Counted from the first letter of the stretch, positions 24,912-34,772 are shown. The stretch: 64,000 bases of DNA from Tabrizicola piscis (GCF_003940805.1 NZ_CP034328.1:1091001-1155000), one strand, 5' to 3'. A program made the numbers and translations. Notes: generated by a model not told the origin, from the sequence alone.

Positions 24912-24927
24912 AGGATTGCAGCCATGA
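24274..24927 (+). CDS. Phage protein overprinted on the dcm C-terminus
   Basis: A 217-residue frame starting at ATG 24274 inside dcm. It contains stretches I associate with a phage protein family: WPTPAAQNCKGSS, DGKSRMDILHYRAEQGF, RRLNPLFVGWLMGWPIGHAL and WQQRMRGALSQLP. The same bases in the dcm frame encode its motif X region, so both frames look conserved. It ends with an ATGA overlap to the next gene, supporting real translation. An alternative is that it is a frame-shadow that annotation pipelines often call. Confidence 0.55.
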   Translation: MSLHPGTSSYNPAGNSDFTRKAEALALGITNRSTPKATDGAKGGPGQNFGSGGTPPLPAQAAQWPTPAAQNCKGSSEASITRADGKSRMDILHYRAEQGFTRPAPAITSDGRRSSPHALISRPLWASMIASHGRVACRRILKGRARRRLNPLFVGWLMGWPIGHALCACSATEFTLWQQRMRGALSQLPMASGPWIWRPTDQAQRPVQTDFLEGLQP

Positions 24928-25580
24928 GTTTCCACGGCAAGATCGGCCGCGCGAGCGGCACAAGGGTCAAACGCGCGCTGGGCGTGCAGGCAGCGCTAGA
25001 ATGGGCGTTCCGGATCGAGAAGGCACAATTGGCACTGCCGCCGCCAAAGGACGTAAGTGAGGAAGGCTTCGGCTTCGGACTCGAATACGTCCTGCTGCAG
25101 CGCGCCGCGCTGGGCTGCAAGGTCGACGGCGGCCAGCACAAAACGGGCAGTTACACCCACCCCGACGCCGAAGTCATTGCCGCCACCGTCGCAGGCATGC
25201 CCGACAGCCGCGGCGGCATCCGCATGGCGATCAGCGTGGCGGAACTGGCGCGCACTGGATTGATCCCGGACTGGATGCCAGGCGTTGTCCCGCGTTGCGT
25301 CCCGATGGAAACCAAGAACAACCAGCATGGTGAGCGGGCAACAACCATCGTCGTCGGCACCGACCGGGTCAAAACGCGCGGAAAGTGGCGAACGGTCGAA
25401 TTTCTGGCTTGCCCGGTCACATGGCGGCCGCATCCGGAACAGATCGCCTCCGCGCGGCGCGGCTATGAGGATTGGTGGCAGGCGCTGGACTGGGTCCGGG
25501 ATGGGCTGATCGCGGGCGGGATGCTTCGGGAGGTCGAGGTGACGACGGCGATGCCGAAGGTTCGGCCTTGGACTAGATAG
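24924..25580 (+). CDS. Phage-associated hypothetical protein
   Basis: A 218-residue protein (MSFHGKIGRASGTRVKRALG) following the overprinted frame with ATGA overlap. No catalytic motif is recognised; KCxxDGGQ-like and WRTVEFLACPVTW segments suggest a compact alpha/beta fold. It is the last gene of the early operon. In related prophages a protein in this place precedes packaging genes, but these are absent here. Confidence 0.6.
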   Translation: MSFHGKIGRASGTRVKRALGVQAALEWAFRIEKAQLALPPPKDVSEEGFGFGLEYVLLQRAALGCKVDGGQHKTGSYTHPDAEVIAATVAGMPDSRGGIRMAISVAELARTGLIPDWMPGVVPRCVPMETKNNQHGERATTIVVGTDRVKTRGKWRTVEFLACPVTWRPHPEQIASARRGYEDWWQALDWVRDGLIAGGMLREVEVTTAMPKVRPWTR

Positions 25581-25621
25581 CCAGATCAGAAACAGCCAAG
25601 ATCTATCAACTTCATCCGCTT

Positions 25622-27286
25622 TCACATCATCCCAATGACTTTCTGCCGGATTGAAGGGTGAACATGGATTTCGTTGAGCTCGTTCGCGAAATGGTGGTCC
25701 ATGATCGCCGCGATACCTGCAGTGGTGTCCACGGCCGCAAGATCAGAAAATCGAAAATAGTCTATCGCCACCGAAACCCCCAAGACATCAACCACCGTGG
25801 TCATCGCAGGGTCCAACTCATGGGCATAGAATCGCAAATTAATCGACCAATCTGCCAAAGGTGCACGATCCTCCAGCTCTTCAACCCGCATCGGCATCAC
25901 ATTCCTCATAGTGAACAGATGCTCCTGAACGTATTTCTCAGTTAGCCGCCCCCCGTGGGCCTCAACTGCAATGATCAGCGGATCCACGGTATGTTTCAGC
26001 TCCGAATCTCCGAGCTTTTTCCTCGAAGTATTGGTCGTGAAGACGCTATCGCCGAACCCGCGCAACCGCCACAGCGCAAGGTCACCGGCTTCATGTAAAG
26101 AAATGCAGTCCGTGAGGCGCTGTTCAATAATGCCTCGCGTACCGGTATTGCCAGCTCCGACCGCAGCAATGAGGGACGCAGCAGAACCCGGACTGAATGC
26201 AGGAATAACATGAGACAAGCCGACACCGCTTGCAGCGGTGACGCGAATTATACGGTGTAGGATGCCTCGTAAATAGAGGCCAGCGGCCGATCTCGAAGGA
26301 TCGCTCAGGCGGTCCAGCTCAGCCAGAAGGTCCGTAAACGCTCTTGCAGCATGTCGTTCCTTCTTCTTTTTGGACGATGCCCAACCTTCATTGAGCGTAT
26401 CAACAGATTTGGCGTTGTTCAGAAATGGAGCCAGACCAACGTTCAGGCCAGCCATATTATAACGGTTGGTTAGCCACAGAACGCCTTCTCCACGAGGGCT
26501 GAACTCGTAGCCGTTCGTTAGACGGTGGTTGTAGAGTTGTAGGAGGCTGAGTTGGAAGTGAAGCATACACAGGTATGGGGTATGCAGATCTTCAATAAGC
26601 AGTGTTCTGAGTTGATCATGCAAATCGCCATCATATCCAAAGGTCCGGCACACGCTTGCAACATGGGCAATGGCCTCTTCAACCGTCATATCGCCTAAAA
26701 GTTCGGGTTCAGCTGCCAGGTCATCGTTGTAAATGGCTTCAATGTCGGCAGCTAAGACCTCCTGCCGAAGTCCGCATGCATCCAAAATAAAGCGCGGCGT
26801 CGACCAACTCTTACTTAAGGTGATCCCATCCGCGAGCAAAATCGAGTAGATCCGCGATGCCGTCATGCGGCCACCAGTGGCCAAAAGCATCATTGTATGA
26901 ACGTATGACAAGACGCGCTTGGCGGCCTGATGACCGACCTTTTCTTCTTCCATGACGCGCTTGTGAAGGTTGAAATATCTCCCTGAAAATTCTTGCAATA
27001 CCCTATTTCCAGTGACTTCATCACCCAGCGCCGCAGGTTCGATGATGAATGATTTCGGATCGCGATCCGTTGAATAAAGCAACGATTGGATAAAGACTCT
27101 GAATTCTTGGGTCGGATAACCGTATTGTTCCCACGCAGCAGCCTCCAGCATGACCCAGTCTGCCTTGTCCTCGGTCACGCCCAGCGCGTCCATGATCTCC
27201 TCGGCGCGGAGGCCGTACTCGCTTCCCGTTCCAGGTTTGACAGGGAGAAGCAGCGTGCGTATGGCGGTGTCGAGAGCAGAGGGCAT
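25622..27286 (-). CDS. Unknown protein divergent from a C5 methyltransferase (possible restriction partner)
   Basis: A 554-residue soluble protein starting at MPSALDTAIRTLL; no PD-(D/E)XK, HNH, PLD or GIY-YIG motif is evident. The N-terminal part (YGLRAEEIMDALGVTEDKADWVML) may contain an HTH, and the middle is helical with RMTASRIYSILLADGITLSKSW. It is divergent from the methyltransferase at 27418 with 131 bp between starts, the typical place of a restriction or control gene, and composition is similarly AT-richer than flanking genes. Whether it is an endonuclease is unproven. Confidence 0.6.
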   Translation of the reverse strand: MPSALDTAIRTLLLPVKPGTGSEYGLRAEEIMDALGVTEDKADWVMLEAAAWEQYGYPTQEFRVFIQSLLYSTDRDPKSFIIEPAALGDEVTGNRVLQEFSGRYFNLHKRVMEEEKVGHQAAKRVLSYVHTMMLLATGGRMTASRIYSILLADGITLSKSWSTPRFILDACGLRQEVLAADIEAIYNDDLAAEPELLGDMTVEEAIAHVASVCRTFGYDGDLHDQLRTLLIEDLHTPYLCMLHFQLSLLQLYNHRLTNGYEFSPRGEGVLWLTNRYNMAGLNVGLAPFLNNAKSVDTLNEGWASSKKKKERHAARAFTDLLAELDRLSDPSRSAAGLYLRGILHRIIRVTAASGVGLSHVIPAFSPGSAASLIAAVGAGNTGTRGIIEQRLTDCISLHEAGDLALWRLRGFGDSVFTTNTSRKKLGDSELKHTVDPLIIAVEAHGGRLTEKYVQEHLFTMRNVMPMRVEELEDRAPLADWSINLRFYAHELDPAMTTVVDVLGVSVAIDYFRFSDLAAVDTTAGIAAIMDHHFANELNEIHVHPSIRQKVIGMM

Positions 27287-27417
27287 GAACGAATCCGTAA
27301 TTCCTTCATCGTAGGGTAGATCAGTTTCTTACTGACGAAACCAACTATATCTTGCCATCCTCGACCGAAGTGGCACAAGCTGACGGAAAAAGTCATCCAT
27401 GAAAGGGGAGGCACAAC

Positions 27418-28536
27418 ATGCGCGATGATCGCGGTCCGAGACTGGCTGTCTCTCTCTTCAGCGGAGCGGGAGGCATGGATGTCGGCTTCGCGCGCGCGGG
27501 TTTCCAGTCTGTGATTGCTTGCGAGCTTGACCCTGCCGCATGCGAGACCTTCAATCAGAACCTCCGCTTGGTGGGCCATCGCGGTAACGCAATCACGCCG
27601 ACCTCCGTTCTTGAAGTGGATCTGTCGAAGGTACCCAGTGACCTCGACATCGTCTACGGTGGCCCGCCCTGCCAAGGCTTCTCCGTCGCTGGAAAAATGG
27701 ACCCGAATGATGAACGCAGCACGCTGATCCACGCCTTCTTTGATGTGGTGGATGCCACCAAGCCTCGCGCCTTCGTCTGTGAAAACGTCAAGGCGCTGGC
27801 CATCTCCGAACGATGGGAGGAAGTTCGGGCCGCGCTCTTCACGAGAACCGAGCGCGACTACAGTGTGGCACTTGTCGTCATTGGCGCGACCGATTTCGGC
27901 GTCCCCCAGAACCGAGAGCGGATGTTCCTGATTGGAATTCGGCGCGACCTTTACGATGCAGGAACGGGCGCTCTGAAGAAGGAAATCGAAGCTCGTCTTG
28001 AGGCTTATCACGCAACGCCAGAGACTGTTGCCGACATAGTCCGTGACCTTGGACCTGCCGGCACCAAGCGAAATCCCTTAACATGCACAGCAAAAGTCGC
28101 TTTTGCGAAGTCTCCCATTATGCGTCGGTCGCCTTACGCCGGTATGCTCTTCAATGGTGCAGGACGGCCAATCCCGAGCGGGGGGTATTCCTCAACGCTT
28201 CCGGCATCCATGGGAGGGAACAAGACACCCATCGTGGATGAGGGTGAAATTTTGAATGGGTTGCCAAGCCTTATCGAAGAATACCATGGCAGCCTCATGG
28301 CTGGCGGCAATGCCCAGCCGGGAGAAGCTCCAAAGCGGCTTCGTCGGCTCACTATCAAAGAGTGCATGCGGATTCAAACGTTCCCAGACGACTACAAGTT
28401 TGCAGGTCGCAAGAGCGCGGTTTATCGCCAGATCGGGAACGCGGTTCCGTGTCGACTTGCTGAGGTAGTAGCGCGCAGCGTTGATGGCATCCTAACGGCC
28501 GCTGAAACCGCGAAGGAAGGCAAAGCCGTCGCCTAG
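27418..28536 (+). CDS. DNA cytosine-5 methyltransferase
   Basis: A 372-residue C5 methyltransferase with all core motifs: FSGAGGMDVGF (I), GGPPCQGFSVAGK (IV, catalytic Cys), FVCENVKAL (VI), GVPQNRERMFLIG (VIII), RRLTIKECMRIQTFPDDY (IX) and YRQIGNAVPCRLAEV (X). It is independent of the phage dcm at 23763, with low similarity outside motifs. AGGGGAGG precedes the ATG by about 10 nt. It likely protects against the product of the divergent gene or against another nuclease of the island. Confidence 0.92.
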   Translation: MRDDRGPRLAVSLFSGAGGMDVGFARAGFQSVIACELDPAACETFNQNLRLVGHRGNAITPTSVLEVDLSKVPSDLDIVYGGPPCQGFSVAGKMDPNDERSTLIHAFFDVVDATKPRAFVCENVKALAISERWEEVRAALFTRTERDYSVALVVIGATDFGVPQNRERMFLIGIRRDLYDAGTGALKKEIEARLEAYHATPETVADIVRDLGPAGTKRNPLTCTAKVAFAKSPIMRRSPYAGMLFNGAGRPIPSGGYSSTLPASMGGNKTPIVDEGEILNGLPSLIEEYHGSLMAGGNAQPGEAPKRLRRLTIKECMRIQTFPDDYKFAGRKSAVYRQIGNAVPCRLAEVVARSVDGILTAAETAKEGKAVA

Positions 28537-28884
28537 GGTTGCAAAGTGGCGACAGAGCAATTCACTCGCCCGGGCGCTTTTGTTTTGGCCCCCTCGTCAT
28601 GGTTCCTCCCCGGCCCCAAACGTATGGGGGGGGGCGCAGCGCGGCATTTCGCTAGCGTCTGGCTTTTTCACCGGGGAATCCAGGCGGAATCCACTTTGCG
28701 GAAGACATCTCAGTAATTTACAATATATCAATGACTTACCTAATCACGATCGTGGCGTGCTGGATTCTTTTGTGGAATCCAGGGAATCCACTTTTCGGAA
28801 GCCACCTTGGGCGGAATCCAGCCAGCGGAAGCCACCCTTCTCGATCCGTGATGGATTGGCCAAGGCCACCCCTGATCATGGAAG
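28537..28884. repeat. Gene-free stretch with GGAATCCA / GGAAGCCA repeats
   Basis: About five copies of GGAATCCA and three of GGAAG(C/A)CA(C/T) occur at 28675-28700 and 28770-28840, several preceded by GC. No protein-coding frame fits. A GCCCGGGC palindrome followed by TTTTGTTTT near 28577-28594 could be a terminator of the methyltransferase gene. Confidence 0.5.
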
Positions 28885-31800
28885 TCAGCTGCCGTTCTGA
28901 TCCGCCATGACAGCTTGCGCCTCTGCTTCGAACACCAGTTCGGGCAGGACGACCTCCCATTCGTCGCGGCGGAGTAGGTGGTGATACCCCTCGTCCCCAT
29001 CCTCACGCCGCCAGTTCAGGATGGCCGCGACCTCACCTCGCAGGAAGGTGGTGCCTTCAGGTGGGGCGAAGGCGCGGGACAGGCGAGCGAGGATCTGGCC
29101 TTGTGCGTTGTCGATCCGCCAGCGGTCGCCGTCGCGGATCAGATGGACCGGGTCGCCTGGGCGGGCAGCGGGGATGGCTGCCAGCGACGGGTCGCCCGGC
29201 CGCAGACGTCCGGCAAAGGACAGGTCCACAAGCTTTGGATCGGGCGGCACATAGCGCAGGCGGGCGCTTGGCAGGGCCGCGGCGTCGGGGGTGACGCGGC
29301 GGGACAGGACGGCGTCACCGGGCTGCACGAAGGCATGCGGTCCGTCGGTCAGTACGGTCAGCGTGGACCGCGCCCGCGTCATGGCGACATAGAACAGGCG
29401 GCGTGGGGCGTCGGCATCCTCGCCGCGCGAGGGGCGATCCCAGCCGCCGTTAAGGATCGCGACATGATCGAACTCCAGCCCCTTGGCACGGTGGGCGGTC
29501 ATGAGAAGAAGCCTCCGCTGTTCAGCCCTAACATCTCGAGCCCATTCGCCGAACCATTGCACGAGGTCAGGCACTGGCGCGGCCTTTTCGACCAGCTCAC
29601 GTGCCAGAGTGCCAATGCCTTCGCCGATCAGATCCGTCCAGCGGGATTGGGGCTGTGCGTTCAAAATGGAGGTCAGATCGTCGATGGTCAGCAGTCGCAT
29701 CCGATCTTCCAACAGGGCTCGAACGAAGCCCTGCATCTCGCGCATACGCCAGAGACTGAGCGGCTTTTCGTTGGCCATGTCGATGGGAATCCCCTGCGCC
29801 TCAGCATAGGCGCGCACGGGTTCCAGCCCCCGCCAGTCGCGGGCAATCACGGCGCATCGGCGCCACGACCAATCAGGGCCCAGGCGTGAGAGTCGCACCA
29901 GTTCGTCCAGTGCAGCCACCGCCTGCGCGGCATCGCCCCCGGCGTCCAGCAGCGTAACGCGCCCCTGCGCCACAGGGTCCAGTGCTGCCCAATCGCCCCC
30001 GGGCATCGCCTTGGCACGGGCGCGGTTCACCGCAATGTCGTGGCCCGCCTTCATGCGCTGGGCCGCTGGGGCAATCACGGCGTTTGCCGCCGCGATGATA
30101 TGGGCGGTGGAGCGGTAGTTCTCGGTCAGCCATACCGGTTTGGCGGCATAGTCGGCCTCAAAGCGGCGAATGAAGTCGATGCTGGCCCCGGCAAAGGCGT
30201 AGATGTTCTGGTCGTCATCGCCCACGGCAAACAGGCTGATGCGCAGGTCATCCTCCAACGACCGCCCCGCCACGGCGCCGATCAGGGCGTATTCCTCGGG
30301 GCCGATGTCCTGATATTCATCCACCAAGAGCCAGCGATAGCCTTGGATAAGCGTCTCGCGCAGCGCCTCAGCCTCTACCTTGGTCAGACCATCCCCGCGC
30401 AGCAGGGCCACGGCTTGCATGACGATCCCATCAAAGTCGCGTGGGCCTTCGTGATCGCCTGCAAAGCTCGCCCCCATCAGCCGCATCGCCAGCGCGTGGC
30501 AGGTTGAGACTGTCACCCCGGCCGCATCATCCCCGATCAGGCGGCGAAGGCGTTCGCGGATCTCGGCTGCGGCGTGGCGGTTGTAGGTCAGAACCAGAAT
30601 GCCGCGCGGGTCCTCGCGTTTCACGCGGATCAGGTAAGCGATGCGATGCACCAACACTCGCGTCTTGCCCGATCCCGGCCCGGCCAGCACCAGCACGTTG
30701 GTCTGTTCGCGATCATCACGGACAATCTCGGCCTGCACCGGATTGTCGAGTGCATCAACAATCGTCCGCCATGAGGTGCCGGTGGTCTGCCGCCGGATTT
30801 CCGTGCCGCGCCCCGGCAGCCAGCGGCGCAGGAAGGCGTCACGGTCCAGCACGAAGTAGTCTTCCGACAGGCGCTGGGCCTGATCCATCGCCTCAAGCCC
30901 CTTTTCGGCATAAGCGGCCATCACATGGGTCTGGATCGTTGTCTCGCTGTAATGTTCCTCCAACGGCGCGAAGTGCTGCACGGTGAAGGGCCCGCCCTTG
31001 GGGTTTAGATGTACCGTAATCGCCGGGCGGAACACCGTCAGGCCCCGGCCCAAGGTGGCCACCTGCTGTTCATGGAGCCACAAGAGAGCGCGGTCCATCA
31101 GGCGGGTCATGTCCTTGACTTCGGACCGCAAAAACGCGTCACCATTCAGCGCATCGAGCATCGCGCCTAGGGTGGTTTCCACCTGAATGTCCTTGCCGCG
31201 CGTGCCTTTGGCCACTTTTCCGGTGAGATGGGCGAGGAGCGCCCCCGCCCCCTGCCGCCGCAGATCAGCGGTGCGGGCGACCACCGGCCATGACCGTTCC
31301 AGCCGCAGAAAGATCGTGTTCCGGCTGGCCTTGCGCAGGGTGATGTTGCCGCGCCCGCCATCCTGATCGCGGCCGTCCTGTGCCATACCGCGCAAGATCG
31401 TTTCCACCAGATCGGGGCGCACCTGCACATGCCCCTTGTCGCGCAGGACTTGGCAGGTGTCGGTCAGGTTCAAGGGTTGCGCTTCAGCGCCCTCGGCATC
31501 GGGCACCGCCTCTTGCATCAGAGCGATCAGATCGGCTTCCATCCTTGCCGCGTGATCCAGGCGGCGGGATGAGGCATCCTCGACCCCCAGATGAACATAG
31601 ACCGTGATGCCCGTGTCGTTGCTGGCGATCCCCAGTGCCTCCAGATCGGCCATCGCCTTGGCAACACCGCGCGCCGCGAGCCCGCAGGCACCCATCAGAT
31701 CATCTGTGGACACCCCGGCATCGGCAGGCGCGTTCATTACATGGCGCACAAGGTCCATCAGTTGCGTGCGCCGAACCCCGGTGATCTGCGCTCGTTCCAG

Positions 31801-33993
31801 GATGACCGCCGCCTCATCCACCGACCGGATGCGCAGCGACGACGGGAACACCTGCACCCGGTTTTCCTCGCGGCTAAGAAGCGTTGCTTCTTCCAGCCAG
31901 GCCACGGCCGTCTTCACGCGGGTGTCGTCGGTGGTCTTGTCGCGCTCGAACTCCTGATCCCTCTCCTGGCGCACGATCTCGCCGGGGGTGGCGACCACTT
32001 CGCCCGATTTGTGCTTTTCCATCCGCCGCAGGGCCTTCAGGATCGCTCCGATCTCATGCCGTGCCAGACGAGACCGCGCCGAAAGCGAGAATTGCCGCTC
32101 CACATCCTCGGGGCTGAACAGCAGCACACAACTGGCCGGGCCACGATCCCGCCCCGCACGGCCCGCCTCTTGCAGGTAATTCTCCAAGGACCCCGGAATA
32201 TCGCCATGCACGACCAGCCGGATATCGGGTTTGTCGATCCCCATGCCAAAAGCGTTGGTTGCGGCGATCACCCGCAACTGGCCCGTGCGAAACGCCTCTT
32301 GCACGTCGCGCTTGCGCTCGGGCGGCAGGCCAGAGTGAAAGTAATCCGCAGCCAACCCCTGCCCTTTAAGGAATTCCGCCACTTTCTCGGTCGCACTTCG
32401 TGTGGCACAATAGACCACCGCGCCTGAGGCTCCTTCGGGCGGCAGGTTGGCCTCGATCGCAGACATGATATCGGTCAGCTTGGTAGCCTTCTGCGTCGGC
32501 AGCACGGCAAAGGACAGGTTGGTTCGCACCGCGCCGCCATCCAGCAACATCAGATCAATCCCAAGGCGCGTCTGGAAATGGTCGCGGATGTCGCGCACCA
32601 CCTCGGGCTTGGCCGTGGCGGTCAGGCACAGGACCGGTGGCACATGATCGCCCGAGAATTCCTTTATGAAGCGGCTGACGTAGCGGTAGTCGGGCCGGAA
32701 ATCATGACCCCATTTCGACACGCAATGCGCCTCGTCCAGCACCCAGAGTCCGACCTCGCGCTGTTGCAAAACCGTACGGATCGATGGTGACCGCAACTGT
32801 TCGGGCGAGATAAGCAGCATCGCCGCGTCACCCATTCGCACCTTTTCCAGCGCGTCATGCCTTTCGGGTAATGACAGCATCCCGTTCACCGTGACTGCAG
32901 CTGATATCCCCGCCCGCGCCAGCCCCTGCACCTGATCGGCCATCAGCGCGACCAGTGGCGAGATCACCACCGTCAGCGCCCCGGTCTTGTCGAACCGCGA
33001 CAGTGCCGGGATCTGGTAGCAGACCGATTTCCCCGTACCGGTGGGCAAGATGCCCAGCACCGATTTGCCCGCCATCGCCTCGGCCACTATGCGTTCCTGC
33101 AATGGGCGGCCCATGTCATCGACGGGCTGCGGGCGAAAGGATGGAAAGCCGAACCAACGTTCCAGCGCGGAATTGGGGTTGTTCTTGTCGGCGCACCAGC
33201 CACAGGCAGGATCGCCGCAGTTGGTGTCGCGCAGATGCCGCACGATCCGCCCGGCCTGCGGAAACTGCAGCCGCACCCAGGGCGGCATGACCGAGTCCCC
33301 GCCCGCCACCAAAATCCACGACAGCGCATAGGCCATCGGCCAGCCATTGCGCGGATCGGACAAGCGGCCAAGTGTCTGGTCCAGGCGGTGATCGCAGGCT
33401 CGGCCCTTCAGCAGGCGGCGGATGGCGGCAAGGGCAGCGGCCTCACCGGGTGCTGCACCTCGCTGCAATTGGAACAGCGCATCGAACCCGGCCGAGGCTT
33501 CGCCCAGCGTCGTCAGATGATGATAGGCCAGCAGGGCATCTGGCGCCTCCTGCCCCAGCCGGGTGAATGCCGCGATCTGATCCGCCAGAACCTGCAGCGC
33601 CAGCCGCGCATCCTGTTCGGGGTCATTCACATGCCCGACCTGCAGCCGCCCGTCCTGGTAATGTTTGACCAGATGGTGATAGGGATTGCGCGGAAAGGCC
33701 AAGGGGTTCAGCCACAGCGTATCAATCGACGCCGCCCCCAACCCCGCCAGCCGCGCCCGGTTGGCTACCAGATGGGGCAGATCGTGGCGCAGGATGTTGT
33801 GACCAACCAGATGCGCCGCCCCGTCGCAGAACGCCTCCAGCCGGTCCAGCGCGGGATCAATCGCTGCCCCTTTGTGAACCAAAGACCGCTCTTCCCGGAC
33901 TGCGGCAAAGGCGAACAGCCGCGCAGACTTCGGATCGACCTCCAGATCGACTGAGACGCAACGCGACAGAAAAAGGGCGGGATCAAGGGTCAA
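28885..33993 (-). CDS. DEDD exonuclease - RecQ helicase - UvrD/Rep helicase fusion
   Basis: A giant 1702-residue protein. Residues 1-170: DnaQ-like exonuclease (SVDLEVD, VGHNILRHD, NDPEQDARLA). Residues about 300-830: RecQ-type helicase with GTGKSVCYQIPAL, VLDEAHCVSKWGHDFRPDY, LCLTATA and QEAGRAGRDRG. Residues about 1130-1620: UvrD/Rep superfamily 1A helicase with AGPGSGKTRVLVHRI, LVDEYQDIGPEEYALI, GDDDQNIYAFAGA, TAHRAKGLEFDHV and VAMTRARSTL. It could unwind DNA in both polarities and trim 3' ends, in repair or in attack on foreign DNA. It stands alone on the minus strand. Frames and motifs are intact. Confidence 0.92.
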   Translation of the reverse strand: MTLDPALFLSRCVSVDLEVDPKSARLFAFAAVREERSLVHKGAAIDPALDRLEAFCDGAAHLVGHNILRHDLPHLVANRARLAGLGAASIDTLWLNPLAFPRNPYHHLVKHYQDGRLQVGHVNDPEQDARLALQVLADQIAAFTRLGQEAPDALLAYHHLTTLGEASAGFDALFQLQRGAAPGEAAALAAIRRLLKGRACDHRLDQTLGRLSDPRNGWPMAYALSWILVAGGDSVMPPWVRLQFPQAGRIVRHLRDTNCGDPACGWCADKNNPNSALERWFGFPSFRPQPVDDMGRPLQERIVAEAMAGKSVLGILPTGTGKSVCYQIPALSRFDKTGALTVVISPLVALMADQVQGLARAGISAAVTVNGMLSLPERHDALEKVRMGDAAMLLISPEQLRSPSIRTVLQQREVGLWVLDEAHCVSKWGHDFRPDYRYVSRFIKEFSGDHVPPVLCLTATAKPEVVRDIRDHFQTRLGIDLMLLDGGAVRTNLSFAVLPTQKATKLTDIMSAIEANLPPEGASGAVVYCATRSATEKVAEFLKGQGLAADYFHSGLPPERKRDVQEAFRTGQLRVIAATNAFGMGIDKPDIRLVVHGDIPGSLENYLQEAGRAGRDRGPASCVLLFSPEDVERQFSLSARSRLARHEIGAILKALRRMEKHKSGEVVATPGEIVRQERDQEFERDKTTDDTRVKTAVAWLEEATLLSREENRVQVFPSSLRIRSVDEAAVILERAQITGVRRTQLMDLVRHVMNAPADAGVSTDDLMGACGLAARGVAKAMADLEALGIASNDTGITVYVHLGVEDASSRRLDHAARMEADLIALMQEAVPDAEGAEAQPLNLTDTCQVLRDKGHVQVRPDLVETILRGMAQDGRDQDGGRGNITLRKASRNTIFLRLERSWPVVARTADLRRQGAGALLAHLTGKVAKGTRGKDIQVETTLGAMLDALNGDAFLRSEVKDMTRLMDRALLWLHEQQVATLGRGLTVFRPAITVHLNPKGGPFTVQHFAPLEEHYSETTIQTHVMAAYAEKGLEAMDQAQRLSEDYFVLDRDAFLRRWLPGRGTEIRRQTTGTSWRTIVDALDNPVQAEIVRDDREQTNVLVLAGPGSGKTRVLVHRIAYLIRVKREDPRGILVLTYNRHAAAEIRERLRRLIGDDAAGVTVSTCHALAMRLMGASFAGDHEGPRDFDGIVMQAVALLRGDGLTKVEAEALRETLIQGYRWLLVDEYQDIGPEEYALIGAVAGRSLEDDLRISLFAVGDDDQNIYAFAGASIDFIRRFEADYAAKPVWLTENYRSTAHIIAAANAVIAPAAQRMKAGHDIAVNRARAKAMPGGDWAALDPVAQGRVTLLDAGGDAAQAVAALDELVRLSRLGPDWSWRRCAVIARDWRGLEPVRAYAEAQGIPIDMANEKPLSLWRMREMQGFVRALLEDRMRLLTIDDLTSILNAQPQSRWTDLIGEGIGTLARELVEKAAPVPDLVQWFGEWARDVRAEQRRLLLMTAHRAKGLEFDHVAILNGGWDRPSRGEDADAPRRLFYVAMTRARSTLTVLTDGPHAFVQPGDAVLSRRVTPDAAALPSARLRYVPPDPKLVDLSFAGRLRPGDPSLAAIPAARPGDPVHLIRDGDRWRIDNAQGQILARLSRAFAPPEGTTFLRGEVAAILNWRREDGDEGYHHLLRRDEWEVVLPELVFEAEAQAVMADQNGS

Positions 33994-34220
33994 ACGTCAG
34001 GCATCCGAGTTCCAATGGCCAAAAACAGCATCCAAGCCATTGATAGCCTTGTCACCAGGATTCGAAAGCCGAAGAATTTGGCCTCAAGCTGCCTGTCGTG
34101 ATCGGGAAACAGTGCATACCCTTGTGTCGAAGGGTGGCGTGCGCCGCGATGCAAATTGCGTTCTCAGGCCGTATTCTACGACATCAATCAATTTGCGCTG
34201 GAACCACGCCCGACTGATCC

Positions 34221-34763
34221 TCAGTGATTTTGACCGATCCGGTACACCCTGCCCCGCGCATCGTCCTTCGTGGAAACTACAACCAAACCCAACTTCTTGC
34301 CCAGCGCGCCCGACATCGCACCACGAGCGCTATGCGCCTGCCACCCCGTCGCGGCGATGATTTCCTGCATCGTGGCACCTTCAGGCCGCTGCAGCATCGA
34401 GATCAGCAGCGCCTGCTTCGTGCCCGTACGCAGCGTCGGGTGTTTCACCTCTGGTTCGGCCTCGACACCATCGTGGATCGCCGCCGTGGTCTTGACCACC
34501 ACCGGCTCGATCCCGATGGCCAGCAGCCCGGCCTCAGTGACCGCCAGCGTGGTGCCATGACCATCGCCGGTTTCGCGCCAGAGCGGCTCGCCCTTGCGGA
34601 TGTTGGCGTCGACTTCCTGCAGCCAGCCGTGTTCGATCATCTTGGTGACGGCCATCTTCGCCGCCGCACCGGCCAGCCCCTTGGGCAGCGGCAGGGCGAT
34701 GTTTTCGGGGCGCTGGGCCCCGGCGCTCAGGATGATGGTCTGGGTTTCGGTCAGCGTGGTCAT
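34221..34763 (-). CDS. DUF3489 domain protein
   Basis: A 180-residue protein. Its C-terminal third (GTKQALLISMLQRPEGATMQEIIAATGWQAHSARGAMSG region, then GRVYRI) is the DUF3489 winged-helix-like domain; the N-terminal half resembles another short HTH (LPKGLAGAAAKMAVTKMIEHGW). Such proteins are common next to recombinase or phage genes in alphaproteobacteria; the role is unknown. It follows the 99-residue gene by 9 bp. Confidence 0.8.
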   Translation of the reverse strand: MTTLTETQTIILSAGAQRPENIALPLPKGLAGAAAKMAVTKMIEHGWLQEVDANIRKGEPLWRETGDGHGTTLAVTEAGLLAIGIEPVVVKTTAAIHDGVEAEPEVKHPTLRTGTKQALLISMLQRPEGATMQEIIAATGWQAHSARGAMSGALGKKLGLVVVSTKDDARGRVYRIGQNH

Positions 34764-34772
34764 GGCGCTCCT

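Larger units (their letters stand above)
19451..25580. mobile_element. Prophage-like early module without structural genes
   Basis: Integrase, two MerR/excisionase-like genes, VRR-NUC, a replication protein with iteron-like repeats in its gene, Dcm and a 218-residue phage protein follow one another with stop/start overlaps. No capsid, tail, lysis or full terminase gene is found in the window. It resembles a phage satellite or prophage remnant carrying defence cargo. Confidence 0.65.

Noticed and set aside
27175..28011. 278-codon frame antisense to the C5 methyltransferase
   Set aside because: Covers methyltransferase motifs IV-VIII on the other strand; no recognisable product.
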